NCBI GenBank assembly: GCA_011033025.1
Contig: WFMF01000188.1
Span: 62,001 to 126,000 of the forward strand
Length of the DNA: 64,000 nt
Reading direction: 5' to 3'
Origin: Beroe forskalii
Lineage: Eukaryota > Ctenophora > Nuda > Beroida > Beroidae
Both the position numbers and the translations under genes were made by a program. Under the pieces are notes generated by a model that did not search any database, was not told the DNA's origin, and worked only from the letters and a program-made list of their open reading frames with translations. The stretch's first letter is position 1. Each line of letters starts with the position of its first letter. This document shows positions 1-12,200 of this stretch, piece after piece.

Positions 1-730
1 AAACAATTCTTCAAACAGTTGATCATCTGCACACATACATTGGTAGAGATCGATGTTTTGAAGTAGATGGCAAGTGTTGAGATCGAAAATTAACTTTTCT
101 TGCTCATAAAGTTGTTTTAATATTCTTAACAGAGTAACTGGGTCACTATCAGTGATCTTTATCATGAGATGAAGTTGGTCGATTTGAAGATTCTTGTAGT
201 TCTCCATATATGGCAAAACAAATAATTCACCATAGTTTGCAAGTGATACAATTTTATCAATGGTCATAACAATGAATTTATCACACTTCAAAGAGTTAAA
301 TACATATCGTGCTTCTTCAAAGAGATAGAGAAGTTGATTATATTCTGATGATGCAGAAACGGTTTTCAACAAATCTTTGAAAAAGTTGGAACACTTTACC
401 ATCATCCATTCCACTTTAAATGCATGAGATATTTTATTAACATCTCTAAAAATTAAGCTTATTCAACTGAATTTGGCCAGAGTAAAGAGCCCTAATGAAA
501 CATTTCACTGCCCCAGGAGTAAATTCCTCCACTTGTAGAGTAGACTGGTGTAATTCCATAAACAGATGAACAAACACTGCACTGTGGAAGGATAAAATAA
601 CAGAGTTAGCTTTCAGCGACCCACCTCCAGCCAGCTGAAGGGTAACATTGCCATGAAACTCACATTCTAAGTGCTCCACTCCGAAATCCATGGGAACTGA
701 AACCTTTGGCACAATTGTGTCTGTAGACAT
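1..730 (-). pseudogene. BTB/POZ-domain protein, partial and frameshifted (tandem paralogue 1)
   Basis: This is the third copy of the tandem BTB family, truncated by the window start. The ATG at 730 opens a BTB domain (residues about 8-90) very like the two downstream copies, sharing the VPKVSVPMDFGVEHLECEFHG block. The frame stops at 446 after GQIQLNKLNF. Compared with the paralogues there is one extra base in a T run near 452-456. Past it the family sequence resumes in another frame (FRDVNKISHAFKVEWMM and so on) and stays open to position 1. As in the other copies, a splice-acceptor-like TTCAG lies just upstream of the ATG, so a 5'-leader intron is likely. The single indel sits in a homopolymer, so a sequencing error is as likely as a real pseudogene. 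Function is unknown; BTB domains mediate dimerisation and Cullin-3 or repressor binding. Confidence 0.75.
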
Positions 731-2405
731 TACCTGAAGGATAAAAGAAGGTCAGTGATAAATAGGTAAGCATTAAACAGGGCTTCACATTTACATTGTC
801 AAGATATGGGCAAGAGCTTTATAAGAGGTATATAAGTATAGATATTCAATGATAAATGAGGGCTGTTAGGCCTGAACTTTCTGGTCAGATCTCCCTGAAT
901 TTTTGAATAGACAATAATTGTCCAACAGTTCAAACCATGAAAGATATGTCAAGGTCCATTCCAATGGAAAAAGCTCAGAAAAATTCATTGGTCCTTGCAC
1001 TGGAATGTGACACCCAAAAAGGATGTATAATTGACTGAAGTGAAACACAACTACAAGAGTCTGTTTACGTTGGTGTCAATTTGTGCACATGTCTGGAGAC
1101 GAGAAGTAGTAAGCACAGGGCTCATTAATCGACCTTAATTGATTATGAGGGGGTTAATGCTGCTCAGATTGAAATAAGTTTATTATTCAGGGTTTAAGGC
1201 GAGAAAGTGGTATGTTTTTCCTTTATTCACCTCTTTCTGGGTGAAATTAAAGGGATAGCCCAGTCACTCTGAGCTAAATTATTCAATTACATGTGATGAG
1301 AAGCAGAGACATGTAGTATAAATTCAAAGGCCTGATTCTTCACCACAACATGTTGCCCATCACACTTGTAGATTACGGGTCTAGTGTTACGTTCAGTTTT
1401 CTAGGTAGGGGGATATTTTGAAAAAGAACACATTTTGATAATGAATTAAGTAAAAATATTTTATTGAATAGAACATTCCTAACATTAAAATGTTTAAAAC
1501 TCAGATAATAAATGGGAAAATCATAAATAATTAATAGAAAGAATCGTTCATGTAAAATTAATGGTAATTGGTAAAAAATAATTCATAATCAATGATAAAA
1601 ATCATACATAATTGATGCTAAAAATGCTCAAGTTTTCAAATTATTAATAACAAGCAGCTCACTTGGCGGCACTTAATGCTACCTCATTTGCATATTTCAC
1701 CAATGCCATTCAAATTCTCAAATTGATTGAAGGCTTTCTTCCCATCAAAAATTTTCAATCAATACAAAGCTCATCATTCCTCAAACTGGGAATGATCATA
1801 ATCTTCGTCAGAACGCCACATCCTCGTCAGAATGGCACATTACGTCAATACATAAGAACATCTTTGGTAAATACTGAATAAGTGAATACTGATCATGATT
1901 GAAACTCTATGCTTCAATACATTAGTAATGGCTATCCTACCCAAACATTGTTACATGTGTTACCATGGCAATGGAAACACTGTTTGCACTTTCATGGTAA
2001 GTTGAAATACCCAAAGACTAACGAAAATTCTGCACGTGGGCTTTCCCAACTTTTCCACAAAGGGACAAAAACAATCCACAAAGGGACCAAAAAGGCAGAC
2101 AAACATTAACTTCCAAATCATAATTAAGATGATAACTCAATGATGATAATACGAGACAAATTACAATAATAAGGTAATGAGCATATTGTCCTCACACATA
2201 TTGTAGCTCAATCATTGTACTCTACATTCTACATTATTATAATATTGTATGGTCAAGTTATGGGGTTCAATGATCCAACGTTAATTGCCATCCAGAAAAA
2301 TAATTCCATGAATCAAAGTTTCTTGCTACATTCTTTATACACCACAGATAAGACCTTCAGGATAATGTGATAGTACCTTCTACTTGGATACTTGGATAAT
2401 AATAT
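731..2405. other. intergenic, no supported gene
   Basis: AT-rich spacer between two BTB paralogues. It should hold the 5'-leader exon and promoter of paralogue 1 and the 3' end of paralogue 2. The short open frames here have no recognisable family features. Confidence 0.5.
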
Positions 2406-4103
2406 CTAGATGAAATAGGCAACCAATTTGACACGAGAATCAAGCCAGAATTTCCATATACCCAGCTGTACTTTGTGGTTTCCTCTTTCTATTTCTTTGT
2501 CATGGGATATGATTTTCAGACCTTCTTGATTCCATGAAAGGCCACTGCACAAGACACTGAACTTTTCTCCTTCATTTTCCTTGAAAGAGCCCATAATCAT
2601 TAAATGTAGATCATTGACTTTTAATACCTCAGGATGAACATGGATATCACTAGGATATTCACCTTGGTCAGTTGATATCAAACCGATTTCCAATTTACTA
2701 CTGTTGTCTTTGGAATTGATAACTGGAGTTACCTTCAGCAAAAAACCACACCTCCCTTTATATTTGCAATTAGATGGGCACAATGCTTCGGGTAATAAGA
2801 AGGAATAAGTTTTTTCTGTGTAAAACAAAGTTCGGGCTGTCAAATAAGAGACGTCAAAAATACTTACATCTGTGCCAATAGATTCCCTATCCCTTGCTTT
2901 TGTGACAAACCTACCATTTGCAAAGCTAAACAATTGCTTTGCAATACCTTGACACATCTGCCATGATGATAAGAAATTCTCGGATACCACTGTCCATTTG
3001 TTGAAACGCACAATCTGCAAAATCAACCATAATTGGTACGTTGACAATTTTGTATAGTCAGTTTGATAGCATATATTGAATAAGCCTTCAATAAACATGT
3101 ATAAATTTGGGATAATTCCATATGAATCATGGTAACAAATGTCTAAAAAAGTCTCTATATACATATCTTCAAACATATGAAAGCTACCAAACAGATTTGA
3201 TATCTTAGGGATGAATCGAATCGTTGGTTTAGGAATAAAACCTGACTTTTGAATAGTATTAGATTCAAGACTCTTGTAGTATTCTCTCACAACAAATCGA
3301 TATCTTTTTGTTGAATCTTTTAGTTCAGAAGTATTCAGTTGATCAGACAACTCAAAAACTGTATCAAAAAGTTTTTCAAAGAGGACTGAATCTGTTGATA
3401 TACAGTTGAGTAAGTCCATATTAGAAAGAAGATACATAAAATTTTCGTGAAGCACCAATGGATTTTCTCCCAAACTACCTGTCATGATCTTTATCAATGA
3501 TATAGGTGATTTCTTAGTGATACGTATCATGAGATCAAGATCCTCCATAGGAAGGATACAGTAATTCTTCATGTATGGCTGAATGAATATTGAATCACGA
3601 TTTTGAACAGAGGCAAGTTTTTCCACGATCATATCCAAGAATTCGTTTGATTTCAAAATTCTTGAAATGTACTTTGCCTCGTCAAAGACATATAGTAAAG
3701 ATTCATAATTAGATGAATTATCCACACAACTGATAAGGCTTGAAAAGTAACTTCTGCATTTAGAAATAATCCAGTCAACTTTGAATGTATGAGACATTTT
3801 AATAACGTCTCTAAATATGACTCTATTCAACTGAATCTGTCCACAGTAGAGAGCCCTAATAAAACTTTTCACTGCCTCAGGAGTAAATTCCTCTACAACT
3901 AGAGTGTACTGGTGTAATTCCATGAAAAGATGAACAAATACTGTACTGTGAAAGGAGAGAATGACAGAGTTAGCTTTCATTGATTCACCTCCAGCAAGCT
4001 GAAGTGTAATATTGCCATGAAACTCACATTCTAAGTGCTCCACTCCGAAATCCATGGGAACTGAAACTTTTGGCACAACTATATGTTTCAAATTTGATGC
4101 CAT
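2406..4103 (-). CDS. BTB/POZ-domain protein, tandem paralogue 2
   Basis: Single coding exon of 565 residues. An open frame reaches 4196, but I place the start at the ATG at 4103 (MASNLKHIVVPKV). Paralogue 3 starts at the equivalent place, and an acceptor-like ATCTCAG lies directly before this ATG, so the extra 31 residues are probably intron. The order is an N-terminal BTB/POZ domain (about 10-105), a BACK-like helical region (about 105-290), a variable linker (about 290-330), then a conserved C-terminal half that I cannot assign. That half includes a Cys-containing segment (CPSNCKYKGRCGFLLKVTP) and a DIHVHPEVLKVNDLHL block. The domain order suggests a Cul3 adaptor or scaffold, which is inference. 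It is about 60-65% identical by eye to paralogue 3 over the BTB domain and less so in the C-terminal half. Confidence 0.85.
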   Translation of the reverse strand: MASNLKHIVVPKVSVPMDFGVEHLECEFHGNITLQLAGGESMKANSVILSFHSTVFVHLFMELHQYTLVVEEFTPEAVKSFIRALYCGQIQLNRVIFRDVIKMSHTFKVDWIISKCRSYFSSLISCVDNSSNYESLLYVFDEAKYISRILKSNEFLDMIVEKLASVQNRDSIFIQPYMKNYCILPMEDLDLMIRITKKSPISLIKIMTGSLGENPLVLHENFMYLLSNMDLLNCISTDSVLFEKLFDTVFELSDQLNTSELKDSTKRYRFVVREYYKSLESNTIQKSGFIPKPTIRFIPKISNLFGSFHMFEDMYIETFLDICYHDSYGIIPNLYMFIEGLFNICYQTDYTKLSTYQLWLILQIVRFNKWTVVSENFLSSWQMCQGIAKQLFSFANGRFVTKARDRESIGTDVSIFDVSYLTARTLFYTEKTYSFLLPEALCPSNCKYKGRCGFLLKVTPVINSKDNSSKLEIGLISTDQGEYPSDIHVHPEVLKVNDLHLMIMGSFKENEGEKFSVLCSGLSWNQEGLKIISHDKEIERGNHKVQLGIWKFWLDSRVKLVAYFI

Positions 4104-4200
4104 TCTGAGATAATGTTTCATTACCTTACTAATAAAATGAAGGTAATCAATAAATGAAGATAATTTATACAGTAGGTTGGGGAACAAAAATTTCATGTAA

Positions 4201-4350
4201 ACGACACTTCATCTCATGACACTTTATCTCGCAATATGTCAACTTTATGCAAAGGTAAGGTTCTGGGTTAGGGTGTGGGTATGGGTATTTGGTTACTGTT
4301 AGGACAGGGAGATGAAGTGTCCTGAGATGAAATGTTCGGAGATGAATTGT
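4201..4350. repeat. short imperfect inverted repeat upstream of BTB paralogue 2
   Basis: CACTTCATCTC near 4205 is answered by GAGATGAAGTG near 4310, with further GAGATGAA.TGT copies to about 4350. It may be a small MITE remnant or part of the leader region. No open frame. Confidence 0.35.
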
Positions 4351-4927
4351 CAGGCACCCAGAAGGATATGCTCAAATATGAGATTATTCATTTCTATTCG
4401 TTCATGTTATAGATAACAGGATTCATTGCTATAAAACAGAAACTAGTTGAGTCGTTGAAGTAAAACAGCATACAATATCTTTATTGAAATTAAATTTTAA
4501 ATTCAGCAACTCAACACAGAATAATAGGAATTAGAATAGGTATAAACAAAAATTAATAATTCAAATAAACTCCAACAAAACCCTGTGATATAACATATTA
4601 TCACATTCAAACATCCATTTCAACATTAATTGGTCATACTGGACGTTTGTTATATTACGAATAATAATTTTGATTTTTGATAAATAAATTAAGAAATAAA
4701 CAAATACATAAAAACGTTATAAGTGGGTAAAATGAAAACATCACAAGCTTTCCAAGATTTCAGTAGTCAGTATTAGGTACAATATTATGGTCCTTGTCTT
4801 AAAAACTAAAAATCATTCAAGAATTACAAAAATAAGTTTAAGAAGTCAAAATGAAAAAAGATCATTGTTTACATTGTCTTATTTGGTTTACATTGTCTTA
4901 TTTGGTAATTTCAAGGTCTATCAAGTA

Positions 4928-6643
4928 TTAAATGATATATACAACCAATCTTATGAAAGAATCAAGACACAACTGCCACCTCCCCAGTTGACACCTATGA
5001 TTATCGATGTCAGAGTAAGAAATGATTTCAAGTCCCTTCTCATTCCATGATATGGATCCACATAAAACACCAAATCTGTTGTTAAGTTCATCATGCCTTG
5101 ATTTTCCCATGAGCACAACATGCAGTTTATCTGCTGTCACAATTCCAGGATGTGTATGAACTTGTGTAAGGTATTCCTCTCCAGGGTGAGACAGCAATTG
5201 CACATCCAAAGTTCTGGTTTCATCTTCAACATTAACTTTGGGAGTAACTTTCATCAAGAATCCACATTTTTCATCATCTTTACATTCAGTAGGACGCTTC
5301 TCACGAGGAAGCTGGAAAAAGTAGATTTTCTCACAGTAGAATAGTGTCCGTACTGTCAGAAAAGAGTAGTTATTGTAGTCTGACAAACTCATGGTTGCAC
5401 CAAAGCACTCTTGAGTATTGGAGTCAAGTAGAACACCACTTTTGTGTAGCTTGAGCTGTCTTGCAATACTTTGACACATGCCCCATGATTCTAAAAATCC
5501 TTTTGATACCTTTTTCCAATTTCTAGTCATTCTGATTTTATTGATAGTTTCTACCTCCATGAAGGACATTTTTTCGATATTCTTCAGTGCACACAAGTTA
5601 AATACACCTTCAATTAGTCCATAGAGGCTGGACACATGGGGCGAATTTGAGGTAATTTTGAAAAATTCATTCAGTTGTAAGTCTTCATAAGCAGTGAACC
5701 TACAGAAAAGGTTTGGAACTTTGTCTCCAACTGGGACATTCAGTTTTGGTTGTCGCATGCAAAATTTCTTTGGAGTAGCAAAAGGACTAGCAACTGTAGC
5801 TTGTTCTTTTAAAGAACTATAGTACTTTTTAGCAGTGGACCTATATATAATATTAACACTTTTTGTATCAGAAGCTGACATATTTTCGACGTTTTCCATT
5901 ATCAAGTCAAAAAAACTCTCATAAAGGACTGAATTCTGTATAATACATTTGAGAAGATCTATCTTCTCCAACATGTAGAGAGACTTATCATTGAATTCAA
6001 CTGAACCATCTTCTATGCCTTGCTTCATGATATTGATCAGAGATACAGGTGAAGAGACAGTGATGCGTATCATAAGATCAAGCTCAGCCAAAGGAAGTGT
6101 TTCGTAGTTTTTCATATATGGCTGTACAAATATCAAGTCCCTGTTTTCAACTACAGCTAATCTATCCACAATAACATCCATACAAATGTTTGATCTAATT
6201 GCATTCAGAATGTATTTTGCTTCTTCGAACATATACAGAACGAATTGATAATCGGAGGAGTTGTCTATACACATGGCAAGACTTTCAAAATAACCTGTGC
6301 ATTTTGCAATCATCCAGTCCACTTTGAATGCATGAGACATTTTATTGACATCTCGAAATATCGCTTGATTCAAGTCAACCTGTCCAGAGTAGAGAGCTCT
6401 AACGAAACTTTGCACTGCCCCAGGAGTGAATTCCTCTACATCTAGGGTTGACTGGTGCAATTTCATGAAAAGATTAACAAACACTGGACTGTGAAAGGAG
6501 AGAATGACAGAGTTAGCTTTCATTGATTCACCTCCAGCGAGCTGAAGTGTAACATTGCCATGAAACTCACAATCCAGGTGCTCAACTCCGAAATCCATGG
6601 GAACTGACACCTTTGGCACGACTGTGTTGTTGGAACATGCCAT
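4928..6643 (-). CDS. BTB/POZ-domain protein, tandem paralogue 3
   Basis: Single coding exon of 571 residues starting MACSNNTVVPKVSVPMDFG. The acceptor-like TTACAG is one base upstream of the ATG, the same leader-intron position as in the two other copies. The BTB/POZ domain covers about residues 8-105 (MDFGVEHLDCEFHGNVTLQLAGG, then FVNLFMKLHQSTLDVEEFTPGAV), followed by a BACK-like helical stretch and a long C-terminal region. That region contains LTVRTLFYCEKIYFFQLP, CKDDEKCGFLMKVTP and QVHTHPGIVTADKLHVVLMG, ending LVVYII. The C-terminal half matches nothing I recognise but is shared with paralogue 2, so it is a real family-specific domain. Three head-to-tail copies within 6.7 kb point to recent tandem expansion. 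A nuclear, adaptor or defence role cannot be decided from sequence. Confidence 0.87.
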   Translation of the reverse strand: MACSNNTVVPKVSVPMDFGVEHLDCEFHGNVTLQLAGGESMKANSVILSFHSPVFVNLFMKLHQSTLDVEEFTPGAVQSFVRALYSGQVDLNQAIFRDVNKMSHAFKVDWMIAKCTGYFESLAMCIDNSSDYQFVLYMFEEAKYILNAIRSNICMDVIVDRLAVVENRDLIFVQPYMKNYETLPLAELDLMIRITVSSPVSLINIMKQGIEDGSVEFNDKSLYMLEKIDLLKCIIQNSVLYESFFDLIMENVENMSASDTKSVNIIYRSTAKKYYSSLKEQATVASPFATPKKFCMRQPKLNVPVGDKVPNLFCRFTAYEDLQLNEFFKITSNSPHVSSLYGLIEGVFNLCALKNIEKMSFMEVETINKIRMTRNWKKVSKGFLESWGMCQSIARQLKLHKSGVLLDSNTQECFGATMSLSDYNNYSFLTVRTLFYCEKIYFFQLPREKRPTECKDDEKCGFLMKVTPKVNVEDETRTLDVQLLSHPGEEYLTQVHTHPGIVTADKLHVVLMGKSRHDELNNRFGVLCGSISWNEKGLEIISYSDIDNHRCQLGRWQLCLDSFIRLVVYII

Positions 6644-7453
6644 CCTGTAAGCATTTAAATGTTATATTTTATACTTATTCGAGGTTATATATCAAGATGC
6701 AGATGGTTAAAAGAGGAATAAAATTGAGATTTCCTCTTCATAGATTTCATTTTTCATATCAATTAATATATCAAGCCACTGAAGAAGTATGACCTATGTG
6801 ATCGGCCTATAAGTCTTTAAACTGAAGCTCTTCAGTCAAATCGAGCGAAAAAAAGAAATAATAAAACTAGGTTAAATGTTTAAATGTCGGAAACAGATGG
6901 AAAATCATACTATACAAATCACATACCAAAACTATTTCTGTACAAAGGGTCGCATCTGAAAACTTAAAACATCACTGATACATTGATAGAAAAACGTAAA
7001 GAATTTAAAAGTTCCCAGAAAACGTAAACTACAAAACTTAAAACTGACATGAACGAGATAACATATACAAAAATCGATCACATTCTAATCAACTGAAATA
7101 TACCTATGAATTTCTAAATGTTACAAAAATAACTAAATCTGTTTAAATAGGTATGATTGATAAATGACACTGATATCCCAATGACAATATAATAACTAAC
7201 TAACTTGGTAGGGTTTATCCGTTGAGTTGGAAGGGTCATCAGAGTTCCGACCACCGCGCTGGCGAATAGTCTGCCAGAGAGTTTGACCAGCTGCAGTTGA
7301 AGCCAGCGACCAGAGGCTCGTCCGGTATCAAGGAAAGAAATTTCGACAAGCTAGATTTAAACGTGTCAAAAGTTTCTGCAGTTTTCATATACTGACTTAA
7401 TGATATAAAACTATAAGAGGGGTGGACGACCATTTCCCTACCATGCAAATAAT
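6644..7453. other. intergenic, no supported gene
   Basis: Upstream region of BTB paralogue 3 (leader exon and promoter expected) and 3' flank of the dehydrogenase gene. A short GC-richer minus-strand open frame at 7239-7457 has no recognisable features. Confidence 0.4.
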
Positions 7454-8592
7454 TCAATGATTGCCCACCTGATACTTAATCTTATTACCCAGATCATGAA
7501 GTCTTGAATGAATATCAATCATTTCGTCGTACCCCACACCACCCAGATTAGCCATGGACAGTAAGTCAAGGATTTGGGGGACCATGAAGGAGAGGAAACG
7601 AGCGACTTTCACCATCCCTGCAGGATAATCCACATTCTTGGGTCTTGTGACAGCTCCTGCAACCATGATCTCCCCACACTCCTCCACACTGCCCTTCACT
7701 ATGTCCGGGATCTTCTCACTGGCGGACTCCGAGGAAAGCAAGGTGTCCATCTCGTTGGTCATGATCAGACCCAGACTGTAGACAGACACGGAGACAGACG
7801 ACTGCTTCATGGCCAGCTCCTGCTGCATGCTGTAGAAGAAGCCGTTCACGGCGTGCTTTGTGGAGGCGTACAGCCCTGCTTCCATGTAAGGCATCCACCC
7901 GGCCAGAGATCCTGTCACTTGGATTAAACCTCCTGTAGCTTCCAGATCAGGGAGAAATAACCTCGTCAGCTCTATGAAACTCAGGATGTTGATACTGAAA
8001 GCCCTTCGTACAAAGTTAGGGTCTTGCTGTTTTGGAAACCCTGTCCATGGTCCCAGTGGGATGGCAGCATGGTTCAAAACTATAATGTCAATTTTAGGGT
8101 GGATTGAAAGAACCTGTTCTTTAAAGGCGACTAATTCATCCACAAGGGAAAAGTCTTGTTGTATAATGTGGACTGATGATGCTCCCTTTGATAAAGAGTT
8201 ACTCTTCACATTTTCCAGTTTGTCAATACTCCTAGCACTGATGATAAGTTTAGCCCCAACCTCTGCGTATTTGTAGGTAACCTGTTCCCCAATACCTGAA
8301 GAAGATGGTATGCGTGTGTTCACTAATAATATGGGGAAATTAATAACAAAATTCAAACTACACAAAATCTCTATTAGCTCATTATAATATCGCTGAGAGT
8401 CTTAGGATTATGCTAACTAGCATGAAGTACGAGTTGAACTGTATCCATACCTGAGGAAGCCCCACAGACAATGACCACCTTGTTCTGTAGGTGTTCTCTG
8501 AGTTCCTCTGCGGAGAGCCGTTGCCATGGGTACAAGTTGTAGAGACACACTGCACACACCAGAACCCCCAACCCTAACCAACCACTTGCCAT
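7454..8592 (-). CDS. short-chain dehydrogenase/reductase, 11-beta-HSD1-like, two exons
   Basis: Exon 1 is 8451-8592 (MASGWLGLGVLVCAVCLYNL...) and exon 2 is 7454-8295. The junction TCAG|gtatgg / ttcag|GTATTG joins them as VVIVCGASSGIGEQ, restoring the Rossmann TGxxxGIG dinucleotide site (TG replaced by CG). The hydrophobic N-terminus is a probable membrane anchor, as in 11-beta-HSD1. Further SDR marks are LNHAA (the NAG-type motif), the catalytic Ser in VTGSLAG and YASTK (the YxxxK pair). The product is about 327 residues, normal for the HSD11B1/DHRS7 group, and should be an ER-anchored NADP(H)-dependent oxidoreductase acting on a steroid, retinoid or lipid carbonyl. The substrate cannot be inferred. 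The end is uncertain: CAG|GTGGGC just before the stop could act as a donor to a further exon. Confidence 0.85.
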
Positions 8593-9136
8593 CGGTACCC
8601 TATGTCAGTGAATTCGGATGAGTTCAGATCTCAAAATAGCTTATCAATTGAAAAGAATGAAGTTCTGGGACTGCTGGGAGTAGCACGGTCTAGTATCTAC
8701 GGATTTAATAGTGTCAGACAACTTATTTACACAGATTTATGACGCAATTTTAAATTATAAAATTAATAACTTACGGTTAAAAGATGAAAGTTAAGTGACA
8801 AAGATAAAATAAATTGCTACATAATAAATACCTATTTAGCTATTTGTTTCTTAAACATCGATCCTGTTGACCCTTGATGTTGCTTCCCAAACAATGAATA
8901 CTAAACTAAACCTAAATTACAAATCATCATGGTGCAAGTAAAAAGTGGTCCTCCAGCAAAGATGGTTCTCAATCCAAAAATAGGGCATATTTAGGCAGAC
9001 TATTCTTTGTAAGAATTACCAGTCACGTAACCCGGTCCCATAACTTAAATCATATTCTAAGAATAAATCAGGAACTATCAAAGCGTCAACATGACAAAGT
9101 GATAAAGTGACAAGCTGCTGCATTCTCCAACCATCT
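8593..9136. other. upstream flank of the dehydrogenase gene and 3' flank of MMS19
   Basis: The short minus-strand leader of the dehydrogenase lies just above 8592. The rest is AT-rich with nothing recognised. Confidence 0.35.
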
Positions 9137-9139
9137 CAA

Positions 9140-9225
9140 GGCTGCAACATGACCCACTTCTTGGCAGTGAGTGCAGCAGCTCAGGGCTGCAACATGACCC
9201 ACTTCTTGACAGTGAGTGCAGCAGC
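9140..9225. repeat. 41-bp tandem duplication across the MMS19 stop codon
   Basis: Copies at 9140-9180 and 9185-9225 share GGCTGCAACATGACCCACTT and the following bases, with period 45. The duplication spans the end of the coding sequence (stop at 9181-9183), so the distal copy lies in the 3' UTR and the final residues VKKWVMLQP are repeated after the stop. Confidence 0.8.
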
Positions 9226-12200
9226 CTGCCTGACCACCCTCTTCCGGTCCCTCAGCACTTGTTTCAGAGCGGTGAGGACAGCTTCCCGGTGTAGGTGGGT
9301 GTGGTTGTGGGGCAGGTGGGCCGTGCACTGCTGGAGCAGGTGGAGTGACTCCACCCGGACTCCCACACTACACCTACTCCTGTTAGTACTGTCAGAGCTG
9401 CTAGTGTTATTTGTGTTGCTGGGGAGTGATGTGTTGCCATCACCACCAGACTCTGTATCCATGTCATTGTGAGGTCCACTGTCCCTCTCAGCCCCCCTCC
9501 CACCAGAGCCCACCTCCCCACCTCCTTCCCCACCCCCTGCTGCAGCCAACTGACAGAGTCTTCCAATGAGGGTGTCCAGGTGGAGGTACACCACACTCGG
9601 CGAGGTGGTGATCAGGTGGAGGATGAGGTGGAGCAGGGAGGTGTCGCAGTGGGCAGGGGTCAGGTTCTGTAGAATGATGGGGTAGAGGGTGTCTCCGTGG
9701 GAGCTGATCAGCGACTGAGGCATGCATTGCAGGAGGGTCCCTATGGCTTGGACAAGGGACACTGACACACCACCTGACACGTGGGTACATGAGGCGAGAT
9801 ACTCATGTATTGTAAGAGGTTCTAAGGCGTTACGAGACGGAATTTAGTAGTAAGTAGGTTTACAAAACGTAAGAATTGTAGAAAAGATAAACCACTTACC
9901 TTTAAGAGACGTTGAATTCTTTGATGAATGGTGTAACAAGAGGCAGCAGCGTTAACAAGAACCTCTGTTTGTACAGGACCATCCGCCTTCCCTAGTTACA
10001 AACAGTGACAGAGTCTGATACGACAGATAGTATTTACTGTCAACCAGCCAAAAATCTTTCATTTCATTGATAAGGGAATTGTACCGAATAGACTATGGAT
10101 CACACACCCAGCCATCAAGTAATTCTAATTCAAATGAGAACCAAGAATGTTCTATCATCTAGAGTTGTCTAGCGTCGGCTACTACTAACTTACTAAGTTA
10201 CAAGATGATTATCATAATACATCTACGAACTACGCCATGTCAACACGATCTCTTGAAATCCATTCCATAAATGGAATGGAATTTATGATTTGGATCAATC
10301 CCAAATGAGAGATCAAGTATGACATCGACAGAAAAAACTGCGGCGCTTCATCAAACTTCGTCTAAAACCTGAAGTTCACTTACCTCGTAGATAGGTTCGA
10401 GGATGTGGTGTGTTAGGGCTGCTGTTTCTCTGTGGGTGTCCTCGTGTGTCAGACACTCCACAAACAGTTTCACAGCAGAGGGAGCCCCAGTGCCGTCCCA
10501 CCGGAGAACGAGACCTTGACACGCCCTGACACACAGCCACACCTGGTAGATGAGGAAATTAAGTGAGAAGCATATAGGATATAATCTATCTATATGCAGA
10601 AATAGCATCAAATATCGAAATCTGGAAAAGTAGAAACCTGAAAATGTATTGATATTTCGTGACCCAGGCAAACCGCTTATATAATGGGTTTAATTATTGT
10701 AGACATACAGAGAAACAACATACCTTGTTAAGGCTTAGCGTACACCTTTCTATTTCTGAAAACACTAATTTCTTCAGATCATCAAGTTGCTGTCCCTCTT
10801 CTAACCTGAAACGATGACCAACATAATTTTCTTTCAAATATGAAAGTTTGGTATAAACCGACATTCAATATAACAAAATTGGGAACCAACCAACACCAGC
10901 CAATCACTAACCTGTTGAGAAGGAGTCCAATGGCGGATGTCATTGACTTGACAGTGATGCTATCTGGTGAGGAGACGGCCAACTTCACCACGGTAGTATG
11001 ATCAAGTGATGCTGTAATCTCTCTGTCATGGAATGTTGCAGGCAGAGAGCCAAACATGAGCACAGCGGAGTAGATAGCAGTCAGCATCGTCTAGAGGATG
11101 GGATTTATGGGCTGGTTTTTGAGGGAGAAAGCTCATGGTGTACAGAATGGGACATTTTAAATCCTTTGAAAGAACTGACAATTCTCCATTCTTATCAGAG
11201 TTTTCAATATTGCCCGAATTTATCATTCAACAAACAAGAGATATTTCATTTTCTCTCAGTCTTACCTGGGTTGCTGGTGAGTCACAGGAGAACGGTTTAA
11301 ACTGTTCATTCCTTGTAAACCTCTCCCTAAACAATGTCATGTCCATCTCCCGTTCTCTGTTCTTGAATAGGGCTATTGTAAACTCCTGCCAGAGATATAC
11401 TATTCCGGTTACAAAAACAGGATAAGAAAATGAGACTTCCTTTGTTTAACCGGAACTTAAGAACAAAAAAATGTATTCGGCCGTATCTTGATACCCATCT
11501 CAAGTTTCAAACTTTCGAAGGCGCAAAATCTAAATCAAACCTGGAACAGGAGGACAGCCTTTTCAATGTCCTCGTTCTTTATTGCAAGCTGTGTCAAAAA
11601 GTCAAGGATCGGATAGAAAATAGAATCTTGACAAAACGTGAAGATTTTGATGATTCCTGAAATAAAAAAGCGTGTTAAAACACTAAATATCGATTCATAC
11701 GTTTATACAGAGCAGAATCGGACTGGTATGAAAGGAGAGAATGGGATTGGGATACCGTTACATTAGAAACAAGACACCAGGATTGAGCAAACCTGGACCT
11801 GCTATACTTATAAGTATCCTATTTATCACCTTCCCAACCATGATCTCTGCTAACGGTCTGCAATGCCTTTTTGTGAATCAAAACGGCGTTGGGGAGGGAA
11901 AAATGAAGAATCGCCATTCAACCAATGAGTTTTTGAATCGGTCGATCCACTTCATGACCCTGGTTCGAGTTATTTGACCCACTCACTTGTAGAGAAAGAG
12001 CGGTAGTAAGCAGGATAGTATGAACCTGGTTCCATGAATATTTGACCCACTCACATAGACTCTTACTGAGCTTTGCTCATCACCAAATATCTACTACATA
12101 ACACATTCAGCTATAATGAGCAAGGCAGACAGAAGTGCAGATTACAATGAAATACTGCTGACTTGGGAGCTTATTGCTTAATTACAGCAAATACTTAATT

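Noticed and set aside
7716-7927. Plus- and minus-strand frames inside the dehydrogenase exon
   Set aside because: Out-of-frame shadows of the SDR coding sequence.
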